Positions 33,213-40,803 of a DNA stretch of 64,000 nt are shown piece by piece. Under the pieces are notes generated by a model that made no database searches, was not told where the DNA came from, and worked only from the letters and a program-made list of their open reading frames with translations. This DNA is from Adlercreutzia rubneri. Its GTDB lineage: Bacteria > Actinomycetota > Coriobacteriia > Coriobacteriales > Eggerthellaceae. Positions within the stretch are counted from its first letter, which is position 1. The number at the start of each line of letters is the position of its first letter. The DNA is taken from contig NZ_WPOO01000014.1 of the NCBI RefSeq assembly GCF_009755265.1, positions 13,094 through 77,093 of the forward strand, in the 5' to 3' direction. The translations under genes were made by a program, and so were the position numbers.

Positions 33213-33397
33213 AACGCCCCTTTCGCGACCTTGGGCACAGTGTGACGAAAGAAAGAGCTGCTGAATACTCCCAATTTGCGATTCTGGGAGAAAACCGGAA
33301 TATGCCATCTATCTGAGTCGGTATAGCAATTATGTGGCTCTGTGAGTTGTTACGCAAGCTTTTTCGGACTCGTTGCTGACAAGCTCCTGTCTCTATT
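33213..33397. other. Regulatory intergenic region between tetR and fixABCX
   Basis: Part of the 354-bp divergent gap; no gene is seen. It is AT-richer than its surroundings and should contain the tetR promoter. Confidence 0.35.
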
Positions 33398-33420
33398 GGG
33401 ACACTTTTGCCAAGTGTCCC
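33398..33420. promoter_or_regulatory. Palindromic operator candidate upstream of fixA
   Basis: GGGACACTT (33398-33406) and AAGTGTCCC (33412-33420) form a perfect 9-bp inverted repeat with a 5-bp spacer, in the divergent region between tetR and fixABCX. This is a typical TetR-type operator size. Confidence 0.5.
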
Positions 33421-33566
33421 TTCAAGGTGTGTTTTCAGCTTAATAGAATGGCACTCGAGGATAGAGTCGGTTCCTGCCCAAAGTCACGGATGGCGCAAGC
33501 GGAAGCGCTCGGTGAGCGTGCGGGCAGTGCGGGGACCGATGCACTCCGCGAGAAAGGAAATGCTCT

Positions 33567-34322
33567 ATGCAAGTAGTCGCCGCAATCAAAATCGTCCCCG
33601 ACGACCAGGACATCCAGGTGGCCGCCGACCGGTCGCTGGACTTCTCGAAAGCCCGGCCGGTCGTCTCCGAGTACGACCTGAACGCCCTGGAGGCCGCGGT
33701 CCAGCTGGCCGCCGCCACGGGAGGCTCCGCCATCGCCGTGACGGCGGGGGCCGCCTCCATCGACGATTCCAAGACCAAGAAGAACGTCCTCGCCCGCGGC
33801 ATGGAGGCCCTGTACCTGACGGCCGACGACGCCTGCGCCGACATGGACGCCTACGCCACCGCCCAGGTGCTCGCCCCCATGGTGGAGGACCTGGACGGGT
33901 GGGACGTCGTCCTTGTGGGCGACGGCTCGGCCGACCTGTACGCCAAGCAGACCGGCGCCCAGCTGGCCGCGCGCCTGAACGTCCCCTACGTCGCCGGCGC
34001 CATCGCGCTGGAGGAGGACGGCGGCTCACTCAAGGTGCGCCGCAAGACCGAGGACGAGGTGGAGGTGCTCTCCGTGCCGCTGCCCGCCGTGGTGTCGGTG
34101 CTGCCCGAGGCGGCCGCGCCTCGCATCCCCGGCATGAAGGACATCCTGGCCGCGGGCAAGAAGCCCATGGAGGCCGTTGCCCTGGCCGAGGCCCCCGCGG
34201 CCGCCCTTGAGGTCGTGTCCTGCAAGGCCCCGGTTCAGGCCGAGCGTGCCATGGAAGTGTACGACGCCACCGACGACGGCGCCGTGGAGAAGTTCGCCGC
34301 CGCCCTCAAAGCGGCGCTGTAG
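33567..34322 (+). CDS. fixA: Electron transfer flavoprotein beta subunit, FixA type
   Basis: This protein of 251 residues has the ETF-beta pattern VVAAIKIVPDDQDI, SEYDLNALEAAVQLA, VLARGMEALYLTADDA and GDGSADLYAKQTGAQLAARL. It pairs with FixB. FixABCX systems take electrons from NADH and bifurcate them, sending one branch to a low-potential acceptor (ferredoxin) and the other to quinone or a flavoenzyme. In the cai/fix systems of enterobacteria they feed the CaiA reductase, which lies 5 kb upstream here. ATG 33567 follows GAAAGGAAA. First of four tightly packed genes. Confidence 0.92.
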   Translation: MQVVAAIKIVPDDQDIQVAADRSLDFSKARPVVSEYDLNALEAAVQLAAATGGSAIAVTAGAASIDDSKTKKNVLARGMEALYLTADDACADMDAYATAQVLAPMVEDLDGWDVVLVGDGSADLYAKQTGAQLAARLNVPYVAGAIALEEDGGSLKVRRKTEDEVEVLSVPLPAVVSVLPEAAAPRIPGMKDILAAGKKPMEAVALAEAPAAALEVVSCKAPVQAERAMEVYDATDDGAVEKFAAALKAAL

Positions 34323-34337
34323 GGAAGGAACGCCAGT

Positions 34338-35222
34338 ATGAAAGCTCTGATCATTGCCGAGAACCAGGACGCCGCCGCAGAGATGGGCGCCGCAGCCCGT
34401 GGATTCGCCGACGAGGTGGTGGCCTTAGGGATCGGCACCGACCTTGCGGGCGTTGCCGACAAGAGCCTGAAGGTCTCCGTGCCGGACGACCGCATCGTGG
34501 AGGACGCCTGGGCGACCGTCTGCGCCATCGCGGACGCCGAGCAGCCCGCCCGCGTGCTCGTCGAGCCCACAACGCGCTTGTCTGGCGTGGCTGGGCGACT
34601 GGCGGCCCATATGGGAGCCGCCGTCATCACCGACGTCCTCGCGCTCGGCCCCGACGGCGCCACGTCGCTCTACTTCGGCGGCGCGGGCGAGCGCACGGTG
34701 GCGCCGGTCGGTGACGTAGCCCTGTGCACAGTGAGCCGCGGCGTCTTCGACGGCGCGGGCACCTCTGGCACCGATGCGGTGGAGGAGGTGGCCTTCGTCG
34801 ATCCTGCGAACCCCGTGGTGCGCGTGGCCGCCGAGCCTCTGGAGAAGTCCGACGTGAACCTTGCCGCCGCCGATGTCGTGGTGGGCGCGGGCCGCGGCTT
34901 CGCCGAGGAGGATCAGCTGGGCCTTGCCCGCGATCTCGCCGCCAAGATCGGCGCCGAGATGGCCTGCACCCGCCCGCTCGCCGAGGGCTCGGGCTGGATG
35001 CCCACGGAGTCCTACATCGGCGTGTCCGGCCAGATGCTCTCGCCCAAGGTGTACGTGGGCATCGGCACCTCCGGCCAGATGCAGCACATGGTAGGCGTCA
35101 ACCGTGCCGGTGCGATCTTCGCCGTAAACAAGGACAAGAACGCCCCCATTTTCAAGCAGTGCGACTACGGCCTGGTGGGCGACTTGAACACCGTGCTGCC
35201 CGCCCTTTCGGCGGCGCTGTAG
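34338..35222 (+). CDS. fixB: Electron transfer flavoprotein alpha subunit, FixB type
   Basis: This protein of 294 residues has the C-terminal FAD-binding domain in VVVGAGRGFAEEDQLGLARDLA, TRPLAEGSGWMPTESYIG, SPKVYVGIGTSGQMQHMVGV and INxDxxAPIF-like AVNKDKNAPIFKQCDYGLVGD. It is the partner of FixA, starting 15 bp after it. Its N-terminal domain is more diverged than the FAD domain. Confidence 0.92.
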   Translation: MKALIIAENQDAAAEMGAAARGFADEVVALGIGTDLAGVADKSLKVSVPDDRIVEDAWATVCAIADAEQPARVLVEPTTRLSGVAGRLAAHMGAAVITDVLALGPDGATSLYFGGAGERTVAPVGDVALCTVSRGVFDGAGTSGTDAVEEVAFVDPANPVVRVAAEPLEKSDVNLAAADVVVGAGRGFAEEDQLGLARDLAAKIGAEMACTRPLAEGSGWMPTESYIGVSGQMLSPKVYVGIGTSGQMQHMVGVNRAGAIFAVNKDKNAPIFKQCDYGLVGDLNTVLPALSAAL

Positions 35223-35234
35223 GCGGTGGTCCCC

Positions 35235-36530
35235 ATGGCAGATTTCGACGCCATCGTCGTGGGCGCGGGCTGCGCCGGGTCGGTGGCCGCCTATGAGCTG
35301 GCGAGCGCCGGCAAGAGCGTGCTCGTGGTGGAGCGCGGCAACTTCGCCGGGGCCAAGAACATGACCGGCGGCCGCATCTACTCCCATGCGCTCAAGCTGG
35401 TGTTCCCCAACTTCGAGGAGGAGGCACCGCTGGAGCGCCGTATCACCCACGAGCGCATCTCGCTTATGAGCGACGATGCCAACTTCACCATCGACTTCTC
35501 GTCTAAGGCCATGAAGCAGGAGGGACGCGACTCCTACTCCGTGCTGCGCGGCCCCTTCGACCAGTGGCTTGCCGGCAAGGCCGAGGAGGCCGGCGCCGAG
35601 TTCATCTACGGCATTGCCGTGGAGAGCCTCGTGAAGGACGACGCCGGCAAGATCTGCGGCGTGCGCGCCGGCGAGGACGAGATCACTGCCGAGGTCGTGC
35701 TTTTGTGCGACGGCGTGAACTCGCTGCTCACCGCTGAGGCCGTGGGAGCCAAGCGCCCGCCGGCGAGTGCCATCGCCGTGGGCATCAAGGAGGTCATCGA
35801 GCTTCCCGCCTCGGTCATCACCGACCGGGTGCTGGCGGCTTCCGACGACGAGGGCGCGGCGTGGCTCATCGCCGGCGACTCCACCAAGGGCACCTTCGGC
35901 GGCGGCTTCATGTACACCAACAGGGAGTCCATCTCTCTCGGCGTGGTGGCCGGCATCGAGGCCACGGCGACGCATGGCCGCGCGCCGGTCTACCAGATGC
36001 TGGAGGATCTGAAGAGCCACGACGCCGTCGCGCCCCTCATCCAGGGCGGCAAGGTGGTGGAGCACTCCGGGCACATGGTGCCCGAGGGCGGCATCAACAT
36101 CATGCCGCCGCTTGTGGGCGACGGCGTCCTGCTCGCCGGCGAGTCGGCCATGATGTGCATCAATTTGGGCTACCAGGTGCGCGGCATGGACTACGCCGTG
36201 GCGGCCGGCATGCACGCCGGACGCGAGGCAGCCCGCGCCATCGACGCCGGCGATACGAGCGCCGAGGGCCTCAGCAGCTACGTGGCCGCCCTGGAGGCGA
36301 GCTTCGTGCTGCGCGACCTGCGCCAGTATCGGAAGGTGCCCGCCTTCATGGAGGGCTTCACCCGCATGTTCGACGGCTACCCGCAGACGGTGCGCGACCT
36401 CATGAACGGCATGTTCGTCGTGGACGGCGAGCCGATGCCTCCAATGAAGAAGCAGGTGACAGGCGCGCTGAAGAGCGTGGGTGTGATGAACCTCGTCAAG
36501 GACGCGAGAGGAGTGATGAAGGCCCTATGA
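35235..36530 (+). CDS. fixC: FixC-type flavoprotein oxidoreductase
   Basis: This protein of 431 residues has the Rossmann FAD motif DAIVVGAGCAGSVAAYELA and conserved NMTGGRIYSHAL, GVNSLLTAEAVG, GGGFMYTNRESISLGVV and GYQVRGMDYAVAAGMHAG. It is related to ETF:quinone oxidoreductase and is the membrane-facing acceptor of the Fix complex. I chose ATG 35235 over GTG 35226. Its stop overlaps the start of fixX (ATGA). Confidence 0.92.
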   Translation: MADFDAIVVGAGCAGSVAAYELASAGKSVLVVERGNFAGAKNMTGGRIYSHALKLVFPNFEEEAPLERRITHERISLMSDDANFTIDFSSKAMKQEGRDSYSVLRGPFDQWLAGKAEEAGAEFIYGIAVESLVKDDAGKICGVRAGEDEITAEVVLLCDGVNSLLTAEAVGAKRPPASAIAVGIKEVIELPASVITDRVLAASDDEGAAWLIAGDSTKGTFGGGFMYTNRESISLGVVAGIEATATHGRAPVYQMLEDLKSHDAVAPLIQGGKVVEHSGHMVPEGGINIMPPLVGDGVLLAGESAMMCINLGYQVRGMDYAVAAGMHAGREAARAIDAGDTSAEGLSSYVAALEASFVLRDLRQYRKVPAFMEGFTRMFDGYPQTVRDLMNGMFVVDGEPMPPMKKQVTGALKSVGVMNLVKDARGVMKAL

Positions 36531-36823
36531 GCAGGTTGGATTACACCGTCAACGTCGACGAGTACCTCGCCTTGAACAAGTACGAGGTCGACGAGGAGAG
36601 CGCGCACATCGAGCTTGCGGAGGACCAGGACCCCGCGGAGTTCGACAAGCTCATCATGGTATGCCCGGCGGCGTTGTACAAGCGCGACGAGGACGGCAAC
36701 GTCTCCTTCGACTACGCCGGCTGCCTGGAGTGCGGCACCTGCCGCATCATCTGCGGCGACACCATCATCAAGAAGTGGGAGAACCCGGGCCCGACCATGG
36801 GCGTGGAGTACCGGTTCGGCTAA
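36527..36823 (+). CDS. fixX: FixX ferredoxin-like protein
   Basis: This protein of 98 residues has cysteines in MVCPAALY and in CLECGTCRIICG near the C-terminal half, matching FixX. It carries iron-sulfur centres that take electrons from FixC. Its start overlaps the fixC stop, which completes fixABCX. No terminator is obvious after it. Confidence 0.92.
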   Translation: MSRLDYTVNVDEYLALNKYEVDEESAHIELAEDQDPAEFDKLIMVCPAALYKRDEDGNVSFDYAGCLECGTCRIICGDTIIKKWENPGPTMGVEYRFG

Positions 36824-37034
36824 GGGCCGACGGCGATGCTGCCGAGGGGGCTATGGATCGCAAAATACGCGATCAGACCAATATCCCCCTCTTTCGGTAT
36901 GGACTTTGGCCTGGGGGTTGAGCCATCATGAATGACGTGCCCGGGTCGGGTAAGGAGGAGGAAATCGCCGTTGCGGCGACGGGCGCGTTCCCTATCGAGA
37001 GAAGAATGAATTGAGAGGATAAGGAGGGTTGGCT

Positions 37035-38567
37035 ATGCCATTGAACACTCTGGTAACAACGAGAAGGCCATCGCCGAGGCGTGCTGCGCTCGCGGTAGCC
37101 GCTGTCAGCCTCGTGCTTGCGCTTGCGGTTGGATGCGCACCCCAGACGCCTGTTGCGAGCGATGGGTCGTCAGAGACTGGAACGGACGATAGCGCAACGA
37201 CTTTGGCGGTCACGTCCCCCGAGGAGGTAGATGCCGGGTTGCTGCCCGCAAATACCTATAACGAGGCCTTCGTGAACGCCGGCAGCCGCGGATGCGGTTC
37301 CTGTCATGGCGATTTGGGTCTGCTGATGGAGAACTCGGGGCTTAACCACATCAAGATCGAGGGGGAGTACGGCAAGCAGGTCACCATCGCCGATTGCCTG
37401 CCCTGTCACCGCCAGCATTGGGTCGGAGCAGGCCCCTATTATGGAGATATGCTTCACGAACGACATTACAGCAGCGATTCCTTCGATGGCAACTGCTGGA
37501 GTTGCCATGCGCAGGATTCCTCGGGTGAAGTGGGGGAGTACCAATGGGAGCTGTGGGACGAGTACAAGTACACGGCATCTCTCGGCGGCTTTCCCGAAGA
37601 TTACTTTGATGATCGCGTGAAGGGATGGCTTCAGCAGCGTGGAAGCAGCGCCACGGGATCTATGGCCAACATGTCGCTCGATGCCGAGCCGCAGCTCGAT
37701 GTGAGCCTGTCCCAGGATGTGCTGGACGAAGAGGACGTCTTTGTCCTGAACAACTACGGCACCCTGGAAGTCGATGTCACCCAATGGGGGCTGAACGTGA
37801 CCGGCGTGAATGAGGAGAAGACGCTCACGCTGCAGGATCTGCAGGCCCTGCCGCAGACGGAGATGACGGTGACCCAGGTCTGCTACACCTCCGCGATCAA
37901 TTCGCCCTTTGCGGCGAACATTCCAATGAAGGGCGTGCTCCTCTCCGACGTCATTGAGGCGTGCGGTGGCCTGGCCGGAGGCACGAACACCTTCGCTCTC
38001 GCCGGCGCCGACGGCTGGGCAACGGCCTATATCATCGATTTCATGGTGCAGAATAACGCGATGATCGCCCTGGAGTACTTCGGCCATCCGCTGACGGCCG
38101 ATCAAGGCTACCCGGCAACGCTCGTCATTCCCGGGATGCCCGGTGCGCCCTGGGTCAAGCACATTGTCGCGCTCAGCGGGCTGGAGCAGCCGGCCGAAGC
38201 TCTCGTCAACTCCTATGCCCTTCGCTCTGATGGCGTTACGAGCCACAAGGCGAACTCCGCTTGGTTCCAGAGCGACGGCGTGACGGCGAAGGCCGGCGAG
38301 CCGCTCGAGCTTGCGGGCTACGGCTTCGCATGGAGCGGCACCGATCTTATCGCGCCGCTTGCGACGATCAGCTTCAGCTTCGATTACGGTGCGACGTGGC
38401 ACGATGTGCCGATTCCCGAGGGAGCCGATCCCTACCAGTGGTCCACCTTCACGGCAACGTGGACGCCGCAAGCTCCGGGCACCTACATGGCCTGGGTGAA
38501 AGCCACCAATGCCGACGGTTTCGAGCAAGAGCAGCCATCGGGCCTGTTCGTTGTCGTAGAGGAATAG
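37035..38567 (+). CDS. Triheme cytochrome fused to a molybdopterin (sulfite oxidase-like) oxidoreductase
   Basis: This secreted protein has 510 residues. The signal peptide ends near a lipobox-like LAVGC. Residues of about 70-160 carry three heme-binding motifs, CGSCH, CLPCH and CWSCH, with extra histidines for ligation (for example HERHY). From about 220, VLNNYGTLEVDVTQWGLNVTGV and VTQVCYTSAINSPF (candidate Mo-ligating Cys), then GADGWATAYIIDF and VIPGMPGAPWVKHI, match the sulfite oxidase molybdopterin domain. The C-terminal 100 residues are an Ig-like Mo-cofactor dimerisation domain. ATG 37035 follows AAGGAGG. It is probably an extracellular redox enzyme wired by its own hemes; substrate unknown. 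Confidence 0.8.
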   Translation: MPLNTLVTTRRPSPRRAALAVAAVSLVLALAVGCAPQTPVASDGSSETGTDDSATTLAVTSPEEVDAGLLPANTYNEAFVNAGSRGCGSCHGDLGLLMENSGLNHIKIEGEYGKQVTIADCLPCHRQHWVGAGPYYGDMLHERHYSSDSFDGNCWSCHAQDSSGEVGEYQWELWDEYKYTASLGGFPEDYFDDRVKGWLQQRGSSATGSMANMSLDAEPQLDVSLSQDVLDEEDVFVLNNYGTLEVDVTQWGLNVTGVNEEKTLTLQDLQALPQTEMTVTQVCYTSAINSPFAANIPMKGVLLSDVIEACGGLAGGTNTFALAGADGWATAYIIDFMVQNNAMIALEYFGHPLTADQGYPATLVIPGMPGAPWVKHIVALSGLEQPAEALVNSYALRSDGVTSHKANSAWFQSDGVTAKAGEPLELAGYGFAWSGTDLIAPLATISFSFDYGATWHDVPIPEGADPYQWSTFTATWTPQAPGTYMAWVKATNADGFEQEQPSGLFVVVEE

Positions 38568-38576
38568 GGGGAACTT

Positions 38577-39059
38577 ATGAATAAGGCGGCAAAGACTATT
38601 GGTGCGACGGTGGGGTCAGCGACGTTGCTGGGTGCCGCAATGATGGCCGCAGCGCCGATGCCGTTCGTTTCGAATGAGGACTACGGATTGGAGGAGGCCT
38701 CCCTTGAGACGACCTCGGCAGTGACTGAGTCCATTAAGGAAGTGCGAGGCGCTTTTGCCTTCGATCAGACCACGACCGTTGCCACCGCTTCCATCGTGGA
38801 GGTGTTCAACAAGGCAGCCGCGACGCTTTGCTCGGCCATGCCCCAATACGCCATGGACGCGCAAGGACGGCCGGTGTGCGTGAAATCTCCCAACACCTCG
38901 TTCACTGCGACGGTCGACGAGCTGTCCGATGAGGAAGGCGCACAAAGCTACATCATCGGCTGCGCGTGCGCGACCAATGCACCCGGAGGCGGCGCGATCG
39001 TCAATGCGGATGTGCAGGGTGTCCCTTTCGCGTCTATTGTGGCGCGCGCGGGCATCTAG
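38577..39059 (+). CDS. Small exported protein, probable partner of the cytochrome-Mo enzyme
   Basis: I do not recognise a family. The protein of 160 residues has a signal-like N-terminus (KTIGATVGSATLLGAAMMAA) and four cysteines (LCSAM, VCVKS and the pair in GCACATNAPGGG). It starts 9 bp after the cytochrome-Mo gene with AGGGGGAAC upstream, so they are surely cotranscribed. A role as an accessory or electron-transfer subunit is inference. It is followed by a terminator. Confidence 0.65.
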   Translation: MNKAAKTIGATVGSATLLGAAMMAAAPMPFVSNEDYGLEEASLETTSAVTESIKEVRGAFAFDQTTTVATASIVEVFNKAAATLCSAMPQYAMDAQGRPVCVKSPNTSFTATVDELSDEEGAQSYIIGCACATNAPGGGAIVNADVQGVPFASIVARAGI

Positions 39060-39084
39060 TAGGATCCGGAAACGCTGTGGCGGA

Positions 39085-39106
39085 AGGCGACCGAAGGGTC
39101 GCTTTT
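39085..39106 (+). terminator. Rho-independent terminator
   Basis: GCGACC (39087-39092) pairs with GGTCGC (39097-39102) across a GAAG tetraloop, followed by TTTT, 26 bp after the small exported protein gene. Confidence 0.7.
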
Positions 39107-39149
39107 CGCCGTTTGCCGGGGATGCGTCGTCGGTTGCTAGGGGAGGGAT

Positions 39150-40616
39150 ATGGAAAAAGAGCAGACTACCTTGTCGATGGTCAGGCTCTGTCTGGGGTTC
39201 GGATTGCTGCTGGCCATCTCGCCGCTATCGTCTGCGGTGGAGACGGTCGTCTCTTCCATGGTGCTCTCGGCCAGGGTTGTCGGATGGGCCGATCAGACCG
39301 TTTTCGCTGCATGCTTCATCGGAACTATCGCGGCGATCGCGCGTTGCTCGTCAAAGGGGTTTAATGTGTCTCACCGCGCGGCGCTTCTCTGTGCGGCCAT
39401 GGTGGCTATCGAGACGGGTATGGGGCTGACGGCTTTGGCTGAGGCGGGGGCTGCTCACGACCTTGCCAGCGTCCTTCTCACGGTAAGCTCGGCCCTTCGC
39501 GGTGTCGGAGTGGCGGTCTTCCAGGTGCTCTACGTCTGCGAGCTTGCGCAGGCTTCTTCCCGCGAGAGGCATTTCGACGCCCTGTTGCCTTTGGCGCTCG
39601 TCGTGTCGGCTGTGGCGACGTTGGGCATGTGGGCGCTGTCGTTTCTCTTCGGGCCATGGCCGACGATTATCGCCATGACGGTTCTCCCCATCGCGTCGCT
39701 TGCCCTCTTTCCCCGTCGCCCTGATCCTGGAGACGTTGAAGAGCGGGCGCCGCGGAAATCGCCCGCGAAGATCGATATGCCGCTTTCCACGTGCGTCATC
39801 CTCGGATCTTTCGGTGTGGCTCAAGGCTGCACCTGGGCGGTGCTCTACTCAATGCCCGGGGAGAGCTTGCCGCTCTGCTCCTGTTTGGGGTTTCTCGTTC
39901 TTGATGTCTTCCTGCTCGTGGCGGCACGAAAGCGTCCCGTTGGATCCGAGTCGTCCCTGGGGGCCGCCTTGCGCGGGGTGACGCTGGTTACGTCCTTCGC
40001 GTTCCTCGTCCTTCCCCTTCTTTTGCCGGTATCTCCTCGTGCCGCAGTTTTTCTCATGTCCGTTGCGTGGGCCGCCCAAATCCTCATACTAATTATCGTG
40101 CCCATGCAGATGCTTGATCAGCTCCCCGTGAGCGTTCTCAGCGTCATCGCATCGGGAAGCTTTCCGGTGGGGGTCGGAGTCGTCCTCTCCTCCGTTGTTG
40201 CCGGGATCGTTGTTGGCTCATCGAACGGCAGCAGCTTGGGGCTTTCGGTGATTACGGCTTTGGCGTGTTTCTGCCTCGTGTGCTCGGCTCTGCTCATGCC
40301 CGCCGGTTCCTTCGATGCTCGCGCCTTGGGCATTCGGGAACATCTGAAGACCGACGATCCCATCGAGCATTTGCGTCTCCGCTGCGATGAGGTTGCGCGC
40401 AAGGAAGGGTTGACGGATCGCGAGAGGGAAGTGATGTTCCTGCTTGTCCAAGGCCTGAGCCGCCCCCGGGTCGCCGAGGCCCTGACCGTGTCGGAGCAGA
40501 CCGTCAAGACCCACGCCAAGCACATTTATGAAAAGCTCGAGGTTCACAGCTTGCGCGAGATGGTGCTCCTTGTCGAGACAGGTCGCCGCTACGGCGATTC
40601 TCCCCAGGATGAGTGA
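39150..40616 (+). CDS. Membrane-embedded LuxR-family transcriptional regulator, second
   Basis: This protein of 488 residues has about twelve hydrophobic helices over residues 10-395, then a linker and a C-terminal GerE helix-turn-helix (LTDREREVMFLLVQG, ALTVSEQTVKTHAKHIYEKL). It has the same architecture as the regulator at 11155-12579. It sits between the cytochrome-Mo pair and an exported flavoprotein, so it probably controls one of them in response to an extracellular acceptor. ATG 39150 has AGGGGAGGG upstream, unlike the leaderless candidate at 11155. Confidence 0.87.
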   Translation: MEKEQTTLSMVRLCLGFGLLLAISPLSSAVETVVSSMVLSARVVGWADQTVFAACFIGTIAAIARCSSKGFNVSHRAALLCAAMVAIETGMGLTALAEAGAAHDLASVLLTVSSALRGVGVAVFQVLYVCELAQASSRERHFDALLPLALVVSAVATLGMWALSFLFGPWPTIIAMTVLPIASLALFPRRPDPGDVEERAPRKSPAKIDMPLSTCVILGSFGVAQGCTWAVLYSMPGESLPLCSCLGFLVLDVFLLVAARKRPVGSESSLGAALRGVTLVTSFAFLVLPLLLPVSPRAAVFLMSVAWAAQILILIIVPMQMLDQLPVSVLSVIASGSFPVGVGVVLSSVVAGIVVGSSNGSSLGLSVITALACFCLVCSALLMPAGSFDARALGIREHLKTDDPIEHLRLRCDEVARKEGLTDREREVMFLLVQGLSRPRVAEALTVSEQTVKTHAKHIYEKLEVHSLREMVLLVETGRRYGDSPQDE

Positions 40617-40803
40617 TCCGTTCCGAGTGTTTTGCGGGGAATGCGCGGCTCACCTTTTCGGGGGATGTTGGGAGGAGGCCGCAAATCCCACTAACGGTGT
40701 ATGGCTCGACCTCTTTTAAGGTGCTTGACTGGTTCGCGGCCGCATGAGGCGGTCGCGAGAGGACAAGAGGTCGGCTGCGGTCGACCGAAAGGAGGGCTGG
40801 CTC

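Noticed and set aside
36928..37014. 28-codon frame between fixX and the cytochrome-Mo gene
   Set aside because: Weak RBS, no hydrophobic or conserved feature; kept out for lack of support.
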